Shown piece by piece: positions 48,001 through 60,908 of a stretch of DNA of 64,000 nucleotides. Where the stretch lies: NCBI RefSeq assembly GCF_030867095.1, contig NC_081827.1:213833310-213897309 (forward strand). Direction: 5' to 3'. Every line of letters starts with the position of its first letter. Within the stretch, counting starts at the first letter, position 1. The stretch comes from Alligator mississippiensis (lineage: Eukaryota > Chordata > Crocodylia > Alligatoridae). The position numbers and the translations under genes are program-made. Below the pieces are notes generated by a model, which was given only the letters and a program-made list of their open reading frames with translations, ran no database searches and had not been told where the DNA came from.

Positions 48001-51000
48001 AGCCTCTGTCCTTCAGGGAGCTCAGATCTAGAAATTCACGTACAGGAAAATATTACTCATACTTTTGCAGCAATTCGATGTAGGTTGGCCATAATTTAAG
48101 GTAGTTTATCAAAGTGAGAACAATATTGTTCTTCTAGATCAGTGGTTCCCAACTTTTTTTGCTGCTATCCACTGGGAGCAGAGTGGGACAGTGGCAGCCC
48201 GGGGTCAGGGGAGCTCCCAGCACACAGCGTGGCTCATCTTCTGTGTGCGGCATTGCCCCAAGGTTGGGAACCACTGTTCTAGATCCTTGTCTTCCCCCTT
48301 GTGCAAGCCTAGGGAACTTACATATTATGGTGTAAAACCCTGCCCAATTGTTTTTTCAGTTCCTTTTTTTCAAAGACTTAGGTGCCCATCTTTAGTAAAT
48401 AACAGGACATTTTTGTTTAAAAAGGAGTACATTGCTGACCAACATGTTCTTAAAGCTGTAAAGGAGCAAAAAGAAGAGGAGGAAAATGATAAAATTAGAG
48501 CTCACTTCAAAGCAAAACAAACTTTGGCCAAGTTGAGACGAGAAAAAGAAGCTGAAATGAACAGGTGGGTGCAATGTTAGATAAAGCACAGATTCACAAT
48601 TAAGTCTTTGTCATGCTATTTCCAGTATTTCCACACTAATATCCAAAGTGAAGCAAAAAAAATCTTATAGTAATAGGTAGCCTAGCCACAATGCTTCTGG
48701 ATAGTAAAACTCTATTTTGAAAAAATAAAAGAGGAAAGTATCTGAGAGGAATTATTTTCTCACCTTTTACATCTTCTCTAATCAGAGATACTGGGAGTGT
48801 TGTCTGGGATCTTACTGTTCTTTTAAAATACCACATCAGCATGTTGAAGTCTTTTCATCTCACCTCATCTGTCCAAAGTGTGATGGAGAATGTTATGGTG
48901 ATGTGGCTATGATTTCCTTGAAGGAGAAAGATAGGGGAAGAAAAAGACCTGATTACTTAATCTGACATTTATACTAATCAATCAGGGTATAAATGAGATA
49001 CTTGTAAGAAAGCCAGGCTTGTCTATGTAACATTGACATGTTACATTAATTGCTGTTGTGCTACAGGCTAATGCAGGAACGTCAGGATAATATTATTAAC
49101 TGTCTGGCTGCACAGATGAAACAGACATTTCAGGAGGAAGATGAACGTGTTGCTAGAGCTGTTGCAGAGAAAGAAGCTGCGTGGGAAGAAGAACTCAAAG
49201 AAAAAGAGGAAAAACACACAGCCGAATTGAAATCAATTGCAGAGTACAGAGCAACTGTCGTAAGAATTCTCTCAAAGAAAGAGGAGTTTAATGGCACAGA
49301 CATTCTTCTTGGAAGGATTTTGGGAAAAAGCAGTATTTTTTTTTAGTATTTTTAGTTTTCAGTACCTTTCCTTTTCAGTGAACCCCTCATTTTTCAACAC
49401 TTTCAACTAATGTACATCATCATGTACCAATGTACATTATTTTTTAAGCAAGCTGTAGGTGATGGTGCTTTATAAACAGTCATGGGAAGGCTGCATTATC
49501 CTCGTCAATTGATGCAACCATTTTAAATTTCAGTATCCATTATTTCAAGCAGCTGGGGAGGTGGGCGATTTTTTTTTTGTTGTAGCGTGCCCAACATACT
49601 CTTTCGGCACTTTTTAGAAGAAAAACATAGCTCTTCTGTAATGGAACCCTCCTGCTATCCTGCAGGGTCAAGAGCAAGTGGTAAATACAAAGCACTTTCC
49701 CTAAATGAGAGAGGCCTTTCTTTGCCTGAGGAAGGCAAAGACCTTTAAAGACTGATGGGCTTCTATCATATTTAATGAGGCTGAGCAGGGTCTTTGAATA
49801 ATCTGGCCTCTCCTTGTTTCTGTAACTTCAATTTGGAGATTCCTTCATGCATACCTAAATCTTGCATTCATTCTTGTTCCAATCACTCTCCCGAACACAC
49901 CACTATTGCTGCCACATAAAAAGTATAAGGTTTTAAGAGTTGTATCCAGGGAACCACTCTCTTTACAGCTCAGGGGTAGGAACCCAAAGCAGCAGTAACT
50001 TAATTAGGTATGGGTGAATGGGGCATGAGCCCCAGGTGCTGATGTAAAGTGGAGATGTCAAGAATGGTGGCCCATGCTCCAGTTCCATCAGCCATAAGAC
50101 TCCCTGGCACTCAGCCTCCACTCCTTGGGATCTCTGCTTTTGCCCTGGGCATCAAAATTTGTAGTTAAGCCTCTCTGAAGCAGAGTTTATTCTAGGCAAG
50201 GGCAGAGAATCTGTAAATTTGGATAGAGTCCACTAAAAGAGGCAGATTTTGACATGGGCATAACACATGGGCATGTCCTTTTATTGGGTGACTTTTTATC
50301 ATCATCTTGTTAATCAGCTTAAGTGCTAAAGTTCTTGGGTATGTAACTTCTGGACAGTGGAAATCTCACAACAGAGTAATAAGGCTTGTGTGTCACCAGC
50401 CAAATATAATTTTCATACTCTTAGGGCAGATTTCTAGATTATTTCTCCTAGTCATTACTGTACAGCCAAATTCACCTTCTGCTTGGGACTTTATAACATT
50501 GTTGCTGGAACACCAATAGTTCTTTACATGGAAACATAATATTGGGAAAGTAATGTATTTTTTCTGTCTTGCAAAGGGATTCAGCATTTGGGGGTAAAGG
50601 GATTTTGCCAGCAGTAGTTAGTTTTCTGTGGACCACCAGTAAGTGTTTCATGGGCCAGCTTGAAAACTGTTTTGTAAACGAGCGTTTTAAGAGAACAGTA
50701 TGAGATGTTTCTGGGCAATTTTTTCTTACTCTTTGGCTGTAGACAGGTAGCCAAAGTCACATGGCTAATCAGTTACTAGCTTTGACATCAAAGGAAAATG
50801 AATGTAGGGGTGTCAAATTAGTTTTTGAAAGCCTCAGCTAATATATCACTGTTTCTTAACTCTATGATTCTTTGAGTAATTTTCTCTTTCCTGTAGAATG
50901 GTTTTCTAAAAATACATTTTCCAAATCTGTTGGCTGAGTTAACTTTTTTTCACAAAACAGATGAAAGTGAAAAAAGAAAAAGAACAAGAGGAGAGATTAG

Positions 51001-53340
51001 AAGCTAAGAAAAAGCTTCAGGAATTAACAGAAGCAGATCGCATCTATCTAGAAATGGAAAAAGAAAAGAAACAAAGACAACACAATGAAAACATAAAAAC
51101 AAAAGAATTTCAAATCCAGCAAATGGTAAATAGAGGAATTATCTGATATTTTAGAAATTTCAATGCATGTTGATGGCACAATATTTTTGCATTAAACTTA
51201 AATGTTTATATTATCAAAGTTGAGTTCAAACCAAGAGAATATGAGATTAATCCCGAGCACACTAAGAATTGTTACTCTTAGAGTTCAAGTATAGGAACTT
51301 TCAGCAGACTTTATATTAAAGTGGGAATGCAGTTAGCTCAGAGGATTAGAAATAGGATCTGGATCCTCTCATCTCCAGGGATCCAAAATATGACAACAAA
51401 TAATGACAACTACAAGGCTGGTTTATGTAAAAATAATTTGGTGTCTGCTGTTACCCAGATTACAGGTAACCTTGACCGTTGGCTGCTAATAAAAGATGCA
51501 AAAACAGGTCTTCAGCTTGACCTTTTATTTGCTTGTACTATAAAACACAAAAACCAAAAATTTATCCCAAAGTTTATTTAGCTACCCATGAAAGCACAAT
51601 ATAGATTTTTACCTATATCAGCTGGGAAGATGAGAGATGGGAGGAGGGTGGCATGCATATTGGCAGCAGGTTTCTTTGACTTTGCCATGTTCTCCAAATT
51701 TTCCTTCAGCCTATACCCCATATTTATAGGTGGCACATTCTAATATTCTAATAAATTCTCTTTGATTGGTTTTATTTAAATGTCTTTGTTTTACTGACAG
51801 ACAAGATTCTTTGGGTAAATGTAGTATCTTTTACTAGACCAACTGAATATTTGGAAAAATTGTTCTTTGCAAGCTTTCAGGTACAAACACACTTCTTCAG
51901 GCAGAGGGAGAGTTTGTTTTACTGAAACTTTTGGAACTGGACTGAACCAGATCTTTTGTGAGCCTGGAAGGTCTTAATTAGTTGGGATTTATATCCTTGG
52001 TGAAGTAAAAAGGAGGGTTTCATAGAATCATAGAAAATTAGGGTTGGAAGGGACCTCAGGAGGTCACCTAGTCTAACCCCCCTGCTCAAAGTAGGACTAC
52101 CTCCAACTAGATCATTCCAGTCAGGGCTTTGTCAAGCTGGGCTCTAAAAACCTTCAAGGATGGAGACTCCACCATCTCTCCAGGTAACCTGTTTCAGTGT
52201 TTCATCACCCTCTTAGTGAGAACGTTTTTCCTAATATCCAACCTAAACCTCCTTTTGCAGCTTGAGCCCACTGTCCCTTGTTCTGTCATCTGCCACTACA
52301 AAGAACAGTCTAGCCATATCCTTTATAACCATCCTTCAGGTGGTTGAAGGCTGTTGTTAAATCCCCCTTCATTTATGGCAGAAATTCCATAAACCAATTT
52401 TAACCTGAATCAGTTAAGTCTGATACTTCATCCAGGTTTATCTTAAACCAGTTTCGGCCATTTTGAAAGTAGTTTATATGCACTGAACTTATGTTGTGTT
52501 ACAGATTTGAACTGGCTTCCAATCACTTATACTGGTGAATATGTAATTTCTGTCCCTAGCCTCAGCAACAGGCTTTAGGGCCTTTTGCGTATCCATATTT
52601 TTTACAGGTTGACCTAGGCCCCTTGAAAATGGCCAAGGCTGGCAACACTGCTGAGAATTACACACCCAGGACAATACTAGCCACATTCATAAAGCCCCAT
52701 GGCTTTTGATGAGCCTGCTGTAATAAAGACCCCTGTACACACCTGTGACCCATATCCTCCAGCTTTCTGTATTTGTTTTGTGGACAAATAAAGAATGTCA
52801 GTTAAGCAACTCTAACCAGTTTCTGCTATGAATAATAATGTTTATAGTAAAGAGATATTTAGACCAAATTATTTTTAAAAGTCAGTGTTACCTCAGGACT
52901 TCCATAACTTTAGAGTTATTCTGTTACAGCTTCATTGCATGTAAATATTTGGGCTTCTGTTATTTCCCTTCCTTTAACAGGCTGAAAGACGGGCAAAAAG
53001 AGAGCAGGAAAAGCAAAAAGAACTGGATTATGATGCTCAGAGAGAAATTATTGCAATTTACAAGGAGCAGGAATTTCAAGAATATGCAAAGCAAGTCATT
53101 GAATCAGAATCCAAAATAGCACAAAATCTTTATCCTCTTCTCAAAGCAGCCAAGGAAAGAACTGCCAGGGGCCATGGACCAATTTACAGAGAAAGAGGAA
53201 GAATAAGACCTAGTTATCAAACAAAGGATGTCAGTGGAACTCAGCTACCTTCTTGTAGCTCTAACACCGCTCAAGAAATTAAAGCACTACCTGACAATGA
53301 TCCTATACAAACAACTAAAGCAAGGCCAGGTTTTACATAG
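44575..53340 (+). CDS. CFAP210: CFAP210 (CCDC173), ciliary microtubule inner protein
   Basis: CFAP210 lies inside axonemal doublet microtubules of motile cilia and sperm flagella. Coding exons: 44575-44820, 46019-46192, 46302-46495, 47352-47508, 48425-48564, 49067-49259, 50961-51125, 52981-53340. They sum to 1629 bases, giving 542 residues (human about 550), and all joins hold frame. After a GC-rich, Gly/Pro/Ala N-terminus the protein is almost wholly charged coiled coil (KLREEREEEEKKQLDLEEAQ, TEVLREREAQIEF, EEKHTAELKSIAEYR) of the trichohyalin-plectin-homology type. The tail from about residue 455 is not coiled and ends KARPGFT. An in-frame second ATG at 44626 sits in a perfect GCCACCATG context, 17 codons in, so the true start may be there. 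The exon 2 donor (CAT/GTCTGT) is weaker than the rest. Confidence 0.93.
45000..46018. other. CFAP210: CFAP210 intron 1
   Basis: GC-rich at first (the tail of the CpG island), then ordinary AT-rich intron. Around 45300-45425 the text 'taggccagacctggccc' and 'catttgacatctttcccta' resembles a decayed hAT right end, but the left end is not visible. Confidence 0.5.
48140..48276. mobile_element. Short hAT MITE (CAGTGGTTCCCAAC family)
   Basis: The ends are CAGTGGTTCCCAAC and GTTGGGAACCACTG, perfect inverted repeats. The target duplications TTCTAGAT (48132-48139 and 48277-48284) are perfect. At 137 bases it is a clean example. It lies in the CFAP210 intron just before exon 5. Confidence 0.92.
49260..50960. 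other. CFAP210: CFAP210 intron 6
   Basis: The longest stretch without an exon in the middle of the gene. I see weak hints of old transposon DNA (near 49990-50170) but no ends or target duplications that would support a call. Confidence 0.5.
51795..51906 (+). repeat. Dispersed repeat, candidate SINE (copy 3)
   Basis: The text 'caagattctttgggtaaatg', 'tcttttactagaccaactga' and 'gcaagctttcaggtacaaac' belongs to the same family as 14984-15116 and 25419-25586, in plus orientation. It lies in CFAP210 intron 7. Confidence 0.65.
52018..52375 (-). mobile_element. CR1 LINE 3' end, older copy
   Basis: The plus-strand text starts 'tttcatagaatcatagaaaa', 'ggttggaagggacctcagga', the standard reverse of a CR1 3' end. 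It continues with 'ccaacctaaacctcc' and 'gagcccactgtcccttgttc' from the ORF2 C-terminus. It is 5'-truncated, in CFAP210 intron 7. It belongs to a different, older CR1 subfamily than the copy at 33.8 kb. Confidence 0.88.
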
Positions 53341-53493
53341 AAAAATACCCTTTTGAACCTTAAAAACTTCAATAAATCTTCAAGAGATTTACACTGTAAA
53401 AATGATATTAAAGAACTACAGGCTTGCAGTGGGAATGGACATATGAACAAAGTACAGGAAACTGAAAGGTACAGAAACTTACTGTACATCTGT

Positions 53494-53499
53494 AATAAA
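53494..53499 (+). terminator. CFAP210: CFAP210 polyadenylation signal
   Basis: AATAAA, 154 bases after the stop codon, followed by a T-rich stretch (ctttttgt), as expected for a poly(A) site. Confidence 0.65.
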
Positions 53500-55497
53500 C
53501 TTTTTGTATGCATACATTTACTCCACAATAAGTGAAAGTTAACCACAGTAGTTGATTAATACAAACAGAGCTAAACTACTGCAGCTTAACTTTCACTTGT
53601 TATGGATAAAAATGTACAGTACTGCAGAGTAGCTGATGTGAAGTAAATCCATGCACCCTTTTTATCTAACTTGTTTGTTTGCCCATACTCCATGGAAAAG
53701 TAATTACTGAACTAAGTGTAAGGTCATAAACAAAACAATTTGTATTTTACAAATGTATTTTAAACCAGATATGCAAACATAATGATGAATAACTACTGTA
53801 AAACTTTATTCATATATAAAATATGTATTTAGAATATTTGGGTCTCAGTTTTCAGTTTCAAAACCAGTCTTTTATACCTCCCCTGTAATTTGTTTTTAAC
53901 TGCTGCACTTGACTTGCATTCTTAATCAGCAGCTCTTATAAACTTACCATCAAAAGATGCCAAATACATGTTAAACAATACAAAATGAAAGAAAATATAA
54001 AATAATTTAATATTTTAAAAAATGGAATGAAACAAAGTTCATATTCCACATATTCTTTCCGATTCTCCATTTTAGTAAATTTTAAATCAGCCAAAATGTT
54101 AGTTCATTATCAGAATAGAATTTTCCTTACTATTCTTAGATTCGTAGATTTTATTCTTGCTCTATATTAAGAAAAAACTTCACTACATTCAGAAAAGTCT
54201 GTTAAACCTTAGCAATTACTATTTGAAGACAGTGACATTTTCCAGATCGAGCCTAATGATGGAATCTTAAACTTAAGAGTGTTACTTACTGTTGAGTTTG
54301 ATAACAAGATAAATAGACCAAGTCAACAAGTTCTTTCCTGATCCAGAAAAGGCAGAATAATTTCTGTACAATCACAGATGGTAAGAAATTCAAGTTATTA
54401 ACATTTATCACATTGCCTGATACATACTAGATACTGTTACTTCTGGCTAAGACTGACATTCACATCTGCTTGATTTAAGTCTATGTATTTATACACAATC
54501 TACCTTTGCATAAGAAGGAATAACCAGGAAGCCAATGGCATAAGGGTGTTAGAGTGGTTGGTCAATCATTGGTCATTCAATTATTTGCTATCTAAAGCAA
54601 AAAAAAAAGTGTTCTGCTAAGAGGAGTCACAGGAAGCCCATGATCAGTTCTCCTAGACAGGAGTTAGTTTAAATTTCCAGGGCTTGCTATTCAATAGATT
54701 TTTTAAAAAGAAAGTGTTGGTCTTTCTAGCAGGGTGGATGAGTGGTGGCGGGGATAGGTGACAAGGGGCAGGAGTCCGGACACTGGAATACTCTGCTGCC
54801 TTCCCCCATAAAACAGCCCTCCAAAAATTAGATTTTAGACATGGAACATATAACAAATTTATAAATTTTCCGCGTCTAGAATCTGATTATTTGCAAGGGT
54901 GTTTTAAATTCAGAGTTCTCTTGGATTTGGGTAAAACAAAGTTGCCCAGATCAGACGCCTCTTGACACCTATGAAACTGGACAGTTTTGGTTACTATCAT
55001 CTTATGCACATTCTAAAATGTTCCCTTCTGTCAGCATACCCAGCTTTGCAAGCAAATCTCTGTCTATAAATCTACAATAAAGAAGCAAATAAGCAACACT
55101 GTTGACATTTTTCCAAAAGTGCTGTTTAAGGAGGTGATGGAGAAGCTGTATAATTCTTGTAGAGTTTTGGCCTTAGTCTCAGGACCCACTGCAGAGGAGG
55201 GTCTTCTCATTAAATTGATGCCTGAAGATGCATAGCATATGGCAGAGCCCAGAATCCTGAAACTGGCAGCAGATCCCATGGACTTACCCAGAAGATGGAG
55301 TTGGAGCCTGGTTTTCATGCTTCTTCCAGGACTAGTAGGTAAATAACTTGTATATTTCCTGGTAATAATATACAAGTCTTCTTGGCAATAGATATATTTT
55401 CCCAATAGACAAAAATAGTCACAGGGTGGATAGTTTAAATCCTCAGGGGTCTAGGAAAAGCCATGCAACAAACAGATGGACCTGAAGCAGCATCTAT

Positions 55498-55836
55498 GGG
55501 TGCCTGTAGATGTGCAGGATGCCTACTCCAATGTGCTGTAATTACAGCGCATCAGAGCAGACTCAATTAATAGAGCCTGCTGGAGTGTGCTAATTAATGT
55601 GCTCCAGCAGCCTTGGTATCTTGTGTATTCAGCGTCCCTGTGCTTCAAAATGGTGGTGGGGATGCTTCTTTAACTAAAGCTTGTCAAACGAGCTTTAGTT
55701 AAAGTGACCCAGATGCCATTTTGAAGCATGGGATGCTGAATACTCAAGACACTGCAGGTGCTTTAATTCAAGCAGCTCCTGAGAGCTGCTCTAATTAAAG
55801 CCCCCCCACTTCACCAGAGCATGTGTAAAGATGCCC
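55498..55836. mobile_element. Palindromic MITE
   Basis: The whole unit folds on itself around about 55685, where aactaaagct-tgtcaaacg-agctttagtt forms the tip. Outer pairs include cttcaaaatgg against ccattttgaagc and gtattcagcgtcc against ggatgctgaatac. The ends are GGGTGCCTGTAGATGTGC and GCATGTGTAAAGATGCCC. No clear target duplication. The family is not known to me. Confidence 0.7.
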
Positions 55837-58800
55837 TAGGATTTTCTTTCCTCTCAGACCCAGGAATGGGGGGAGAAGGGAAGATGACTATAAGGGGGTT
55901 CTAGGCCAGACAAGCAACACCCCCAAAAGGAAAAGTTTGTCTCTAGTTAAGGGTAAATGTACCTTTTAGCCACTTTAAAACATGAGCTGCTGCTCACAAC
56001 TGTGCAACAACTGCTCAGTTCTAACTGTTGTATTGCTAGAGGATCATTCAGACATAAGTTAGCTACACTGTCCTAACATTGAATGAAGCACGGTTAAAGT
56101 AATCATAACAGATTAGATGGCTATCCTTTGATATCAATACAGCTGCTATTTTTGTGTTGATTTCTCTTAGTCTCATTATTTTTAAAAGGAAAAAGAAATA
56201 GGTAGAAGAAAAAGATCAAGGTCATAATAGCAATAGTTTTATTAAAATAGAGTCATCAAGTGGTCTGTAGGTCACAAGAACTATGATCCAAACAGTACAG
56301 TGCTCCAGAGCTTAGGTGGGCAAGAAGTGCACGCTGGCTTCTGCCCTCATGCAGGATTAGGTAACACTAATTGGTTCCTGTTAAGGAAAAAAACACATGC
56401 CTAGGGCATACAGGCACATGATTGTCTGTGCACAAGAAGCTTCTCTGAATAGCCCAAGGCAACCATAGAACAAGCTACCAGGAACAAAATTTCACTCAAG
56501 GTCACTTCTGCTTGGTTTTAAAACAGCTTGCGAAATAAGTCAACAGCAGCTAGCAGATTAAGGGGAAGGTTGGAATACCTGGTAAAACAGTGCAATTGTA
56601 TTTGCTCTGCTGATAAAAATCAAATGTTAAAACAAATGCAGGGTAAACTGAAAGAATATATATTATTTGTAACTAGCACTGTTACCATATTTAATGCTTA
56701 ATTGTGAAATTTCTGTCAAAACCTTTTACCACTGGCTTTTTGAAGGCATGCTTAATTATGCCTTATGTATCAATGAGAACAAGCCACTTAAAACAAGCTG
56801 TTTAAAAAAAATATATATATAATCTAAGCAACATTAATCCATGGTTACTAGTAATAGTTGTTTCCATTCTTTAATTGGAAAATATTAACATTATGACTAC
56901 AAGTTAGTAGCTTTATTAGCAAAAGCAGGTATTGGGACTTCCTCCTTGTGACCCTTATATGGTAGAGAAACATACACAAACAGAAAAGTTCAGGGGTGGA
57001 CAAACTCTCCTGAAGATATTTAGCTCTCCTGCAGTTCCTGTTTCTGTGTTAGTGTTGTAGTAAAACAGCATTTACATTTACATATTTCTATTTTTTTTGT
57101 TTTTTTCTGGGAGAAGTTAATAAGGACACTGGTATTTTTTAGCATAAATAACTACAATTTATGACAGTGCAGAACAAGAACAAAGAGCAATAAAGTTAGT
57201 GATAGGCAAAACTGCTCTCTAGCTGGAACTTTTTAAAACAGCCTATGTTCAAAGGTTTGTCCTTTGTGGGATGTGGAAATCTGCAACGCCCACCTTGTTT
57301 ATTCAAGAAACTGTGGAAAACAGTTTCAATGCTACGGTTAACATCTTAAAAACATACACAACCCAAACCACTCTGCCTATGCAAGTTCTTAAATTTATTC
57401 TATGGCATCATTTTTAAAACTGATACACTCTTTAAAACTGTATGTTTTAGGTGTAACTCATAAAAAATGTTTACACACAGAAGTTTATTAACCAAATTAT
57501 CTCTGAAGTAGAAGAGCTTGGTGTCTTATTTCTTACTTCTCTTTGATTACCAGTCTATAATTCCCTGTCATTTTCTTCCCTGATGAACAAAAGGACACTA
57601 TCCGGGATTTTGACACTGCCAAAGAAATGAGACACTAAGCATAATTTTTGTTTGCTCCCCAGGAGCAGCATTTCTTCCTTACGGATTTTATGATAGACTC
57701 ACTCTTGTTCACTTGTCTGTGTAGCAAGATATATAAACTATAACCACTTCTACAAACTGACAGTGTAGTGCTGGAAAAGAAAAAAAGGTCATGACTTCTG
57801 CAAAGAAGACTTTTTTCATTAGAAAAACAGAGATCTTGATTTAACAGATTCTATTTACATTCAAGTACCTACAACTTTAAAACTCAGCACAAATGTGTTA
57901 CTGACACTTAAAGAGGCTCACAGCAAACACTGAAATAATTATCTTGGCATGTTTACACAGCACTTGCCTCATAAATCAAGCAAATGTGAACAATGTTCTA
58001 ACCCCCTTAGATCACACAGAGAACATGCTAACATATTTCAGAAATGTAGGAAGTATGTGGGACAAAATACAGAATGCAGTAACAAAATATGAAAAAGCAT
58101 TTAATATTTCTGAAAATATTTTAATACACAAGTTGCACATTCTATATCAAGCACTCACATTTTGTCCTCCCAGTCAATAACTACAGATTACAAAATGCCC
58201 AAGACGTTGTAAGCTCTGATGACTCTTATTAAAATTTAGTCCATCAAACACATACAGCACTATTTTATGATCAAGCACAATGCTCTTAGCCACCACAGCA
58301 AACCAATTACTAGCTAGCTCCTGTTACCACTGATCACAAAATTAACTAGGCCCAACTTTTGTTCAATCTTTTGAGTAAGTCATTCACAGTACAAAAAAGT
58401 ACATGTAAAAGTTAACGGTTACAGCTAAATTAACACATTATATATACTTATCTCATATACAATTTTACAGAGATATACATCAAAGGTTAAACGCTTGCTG
58501 AAAAGTCATTGCAAGTTTTCCTATAAACATGCTCTGCATGTTGGAAAATGTTGACCAAAAAGAGACAACTATTGCATTACATTAGTGCAAGTTCTAGTTT
58601 ACTATGTTCAGTATGTTAACATTAGAACACTGATGGATACAAACGTTAAATACTTAACAGGGTATAGGCATGCACATTTGGCATTCCAAGGGACTGATCC
58701 TGTAAACCTTGCTCATATGAACAGCCCCACTAGTTTCAATGGGATTCTCAACTGAGCAACTGATAAACTGGGGATATTTCAGGCTGATTCTTTAAAACAA

Positions 58801-59460
58801 GTCACAGAATGCTGTTTTTATTTTCTCTTTAAGTTGATGTAAATAATGTCCAAACCTACTATTTAGTTATATTTTGTTACTGTGACATCTTTCCTGAAAT
58901 TTCATAGTGTACATCAGAAATTTTGTTTTTGAGGTCAAAAAGTTCAATTTTTTTATTAATTGAATAGAACATTGTGCTCCTTAATGAAAAATATAAGTTC
59001 GCTACCATGGTACTTCTAAATTGCACACAATAGGCATCTACAGTCAACAGATGATTGTTTCAAAGAAATGTAACACCCCACAAACTCTGAAACAAGCCAA
59101 GTTAAGAGTTTAGAATCTAAATTTTGCAGAATGTGGACAGTTTGGGATTTTTTGGATAACTGCACTCTAACAAGCGAAGAAAAAATGTAGAGTTTTTTTG
59201 TTTTGGTTTTTAAGATTTATACCACCAGTCTCCTTTGGGAATTAAAAATAAGAATTTATTAACTCTGTTGCTTACATCCTCCTGGAAATTAAGCCACTAA
59301 CTGAAATTGATGCATGATATACACAAAAAAATATCCAGCTCCTTTCTCATACAGTCTTCTTGCATATACTAAAGACACCTGAGGGGTAACTGAAAAAAAA
59401 CATATATTTAATAAAGTACAGTATGCTTATTTTGATGGTTTATAGCATAAGAATTCTTAC

Positions 59461-59569
59461 TATATCAGCAATAAAGATGCTTCTGCCAGTCAGAAGAACA
59501 GTAAATCCATTTTGCTCCTGAAAGGGATATCCAGCAGGAAAATTTTGCCCCTTTAATATATCACCTATT
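59461..59569 (-). other. Orphan exon-like segment
   Basis: On the minus strand a 109-base segment stands between a good acceptor (gactccttttctAG) and a consensus donor (ATA/GTAAGA). Only one frame is open: IGDILKGQNFPAGYPFQEQN and GFTVLLTGRSIFIADI. The residues look protein-like (hydrophobic blocks, Gly-rich turns). It lies downstream of PPIG on the same strand. I cannot name the protein or find neighbouring exons. Confidence 0.3.
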
Positions 59570-60682
59570 CTAGAAAAGGAGTCAGAGTTTAGGAAAGAGA
59601 AACACACCTCATTTTATGTTTACTTTAAGCAAAAATCAATGTGAAATACTGATTGATACTATTATAAACTAGGCAACCATCTGGACACAATTGGCTAAGT
59701 ACCTGAAGCAGCTCAGTGCAGAGATATCTACATAAAGAACCTACAGTGTGAGAATTCAGAAAGTGAACATTTATAGGGTACTGATACTAGATAGATTGGA
59801 AGAGTGAAATTTGATCACAGCCTTTTAAAACACAAATACTGTGGCTATTTTTGTATAGGAGCCAAAAATGTATCACAGTGGCAGCATCTCTCTTAAAGGC
59901 AATGGCTTTTGAAAAAGTAGTATAGTACCATCCACCTGCAAGGAGGAATCTGCAGTTCTAGGTATACAACATCATCCAGAATATCTACCATCACATCTGC
60001 ACTGTTTCTGTAAATTTTGCAAAGAAAATGTCATTTCATCCTTCAATCATACACTGTCCAAAGCCTATGATTTCAAATGTATTAGTAAACTAGCACCCAC
60101 TAGAGGTCGTTAGATTGACAAAGAACGTCTAGCCGAAGTGTGGAAATGCATCTGATCAGTACATGAACTTCCTACATCACAAGACTTCCTTGATCATGGT
60201 GAAATTATTATTTCAGAAAACACTGTCCTTATACATGTTATTTTGAATCCACAGGGCTCACAGATATGCCATTAGGATCAGTTTTGGGAGATTAATGAAA
60301 TCATTCCTGTCTTCTAACTAAAATTTAGAATATGCTTTCCATTCAAAGAAAAAGTCAAAACCATAATTTTCCATTTTCTGAAATAAAACATTTATCACTG
60401 TTACACATCCATACAGTTCAACTCTCCCTTTAGACTTTGCAGGTAGGATTTTAAAAGTGATCACAATTGGTATAATTTACCACCAACTTTATCAGGAGCA
60501 GAATCAGAATCAGACCAACCCTGAGTGCTTTAGAATATTTCACCATCTGCAATTAAACATGAACAGCTTAATACCTCTTGGTATAAAAAAATCCAATTGT
60601 GTCAAAAGTCAACATTTTGGTGTTGTCCCATCAATTGGATTTAAACCTACTATTGTACAAGTACAAATAAGGTACCTTAAAG

Positions 60683-60908
60683 GAGTGGTTTTCAAACTTC
60701 CTAGAGTCACAGAACCCTTTTATATCCCTACTGCCATGGAACCCCTACCTCTATCCAAAAGACTGATGTAGAGCCAGGCAACCCAGCCTGGCAATGATGG
60801 TACACTACCACCGAGCCCACCCTGCCATTATCTTCAATCTCTTTGCAGAACTCCTAATCACTTAGTACAGAGTCCCAGGGTTCTGTACAACACAGTTTGA
60901 AAACCACT
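60683..60908. mobile_element. hAT MITE (CAGTGGTTTTCAAAC family)
   Basis: The ends are GAGTGGTTTTCAAAC and GTTTGAAAACCACTG. The target duplications are CCTTAAAG (60675-60682) and CCTTAAAC (60909-60916). The text near the left end (agtcacagaacccttttata) and right end (cccagggttctgtacaacac) is also inverted. Confidence 0.85.

Noticed and set aside
49990-50170. Possible old hAT copy in CFAP210 intron 6
   Set aside because: No inverted ends or target duplication could be found.
60457-60771. A 104-codon open frame downstream of PPIG
   Set aside because: It runs into the hAT MITE at 60683 and shows no protein-like pattern or splice signals.
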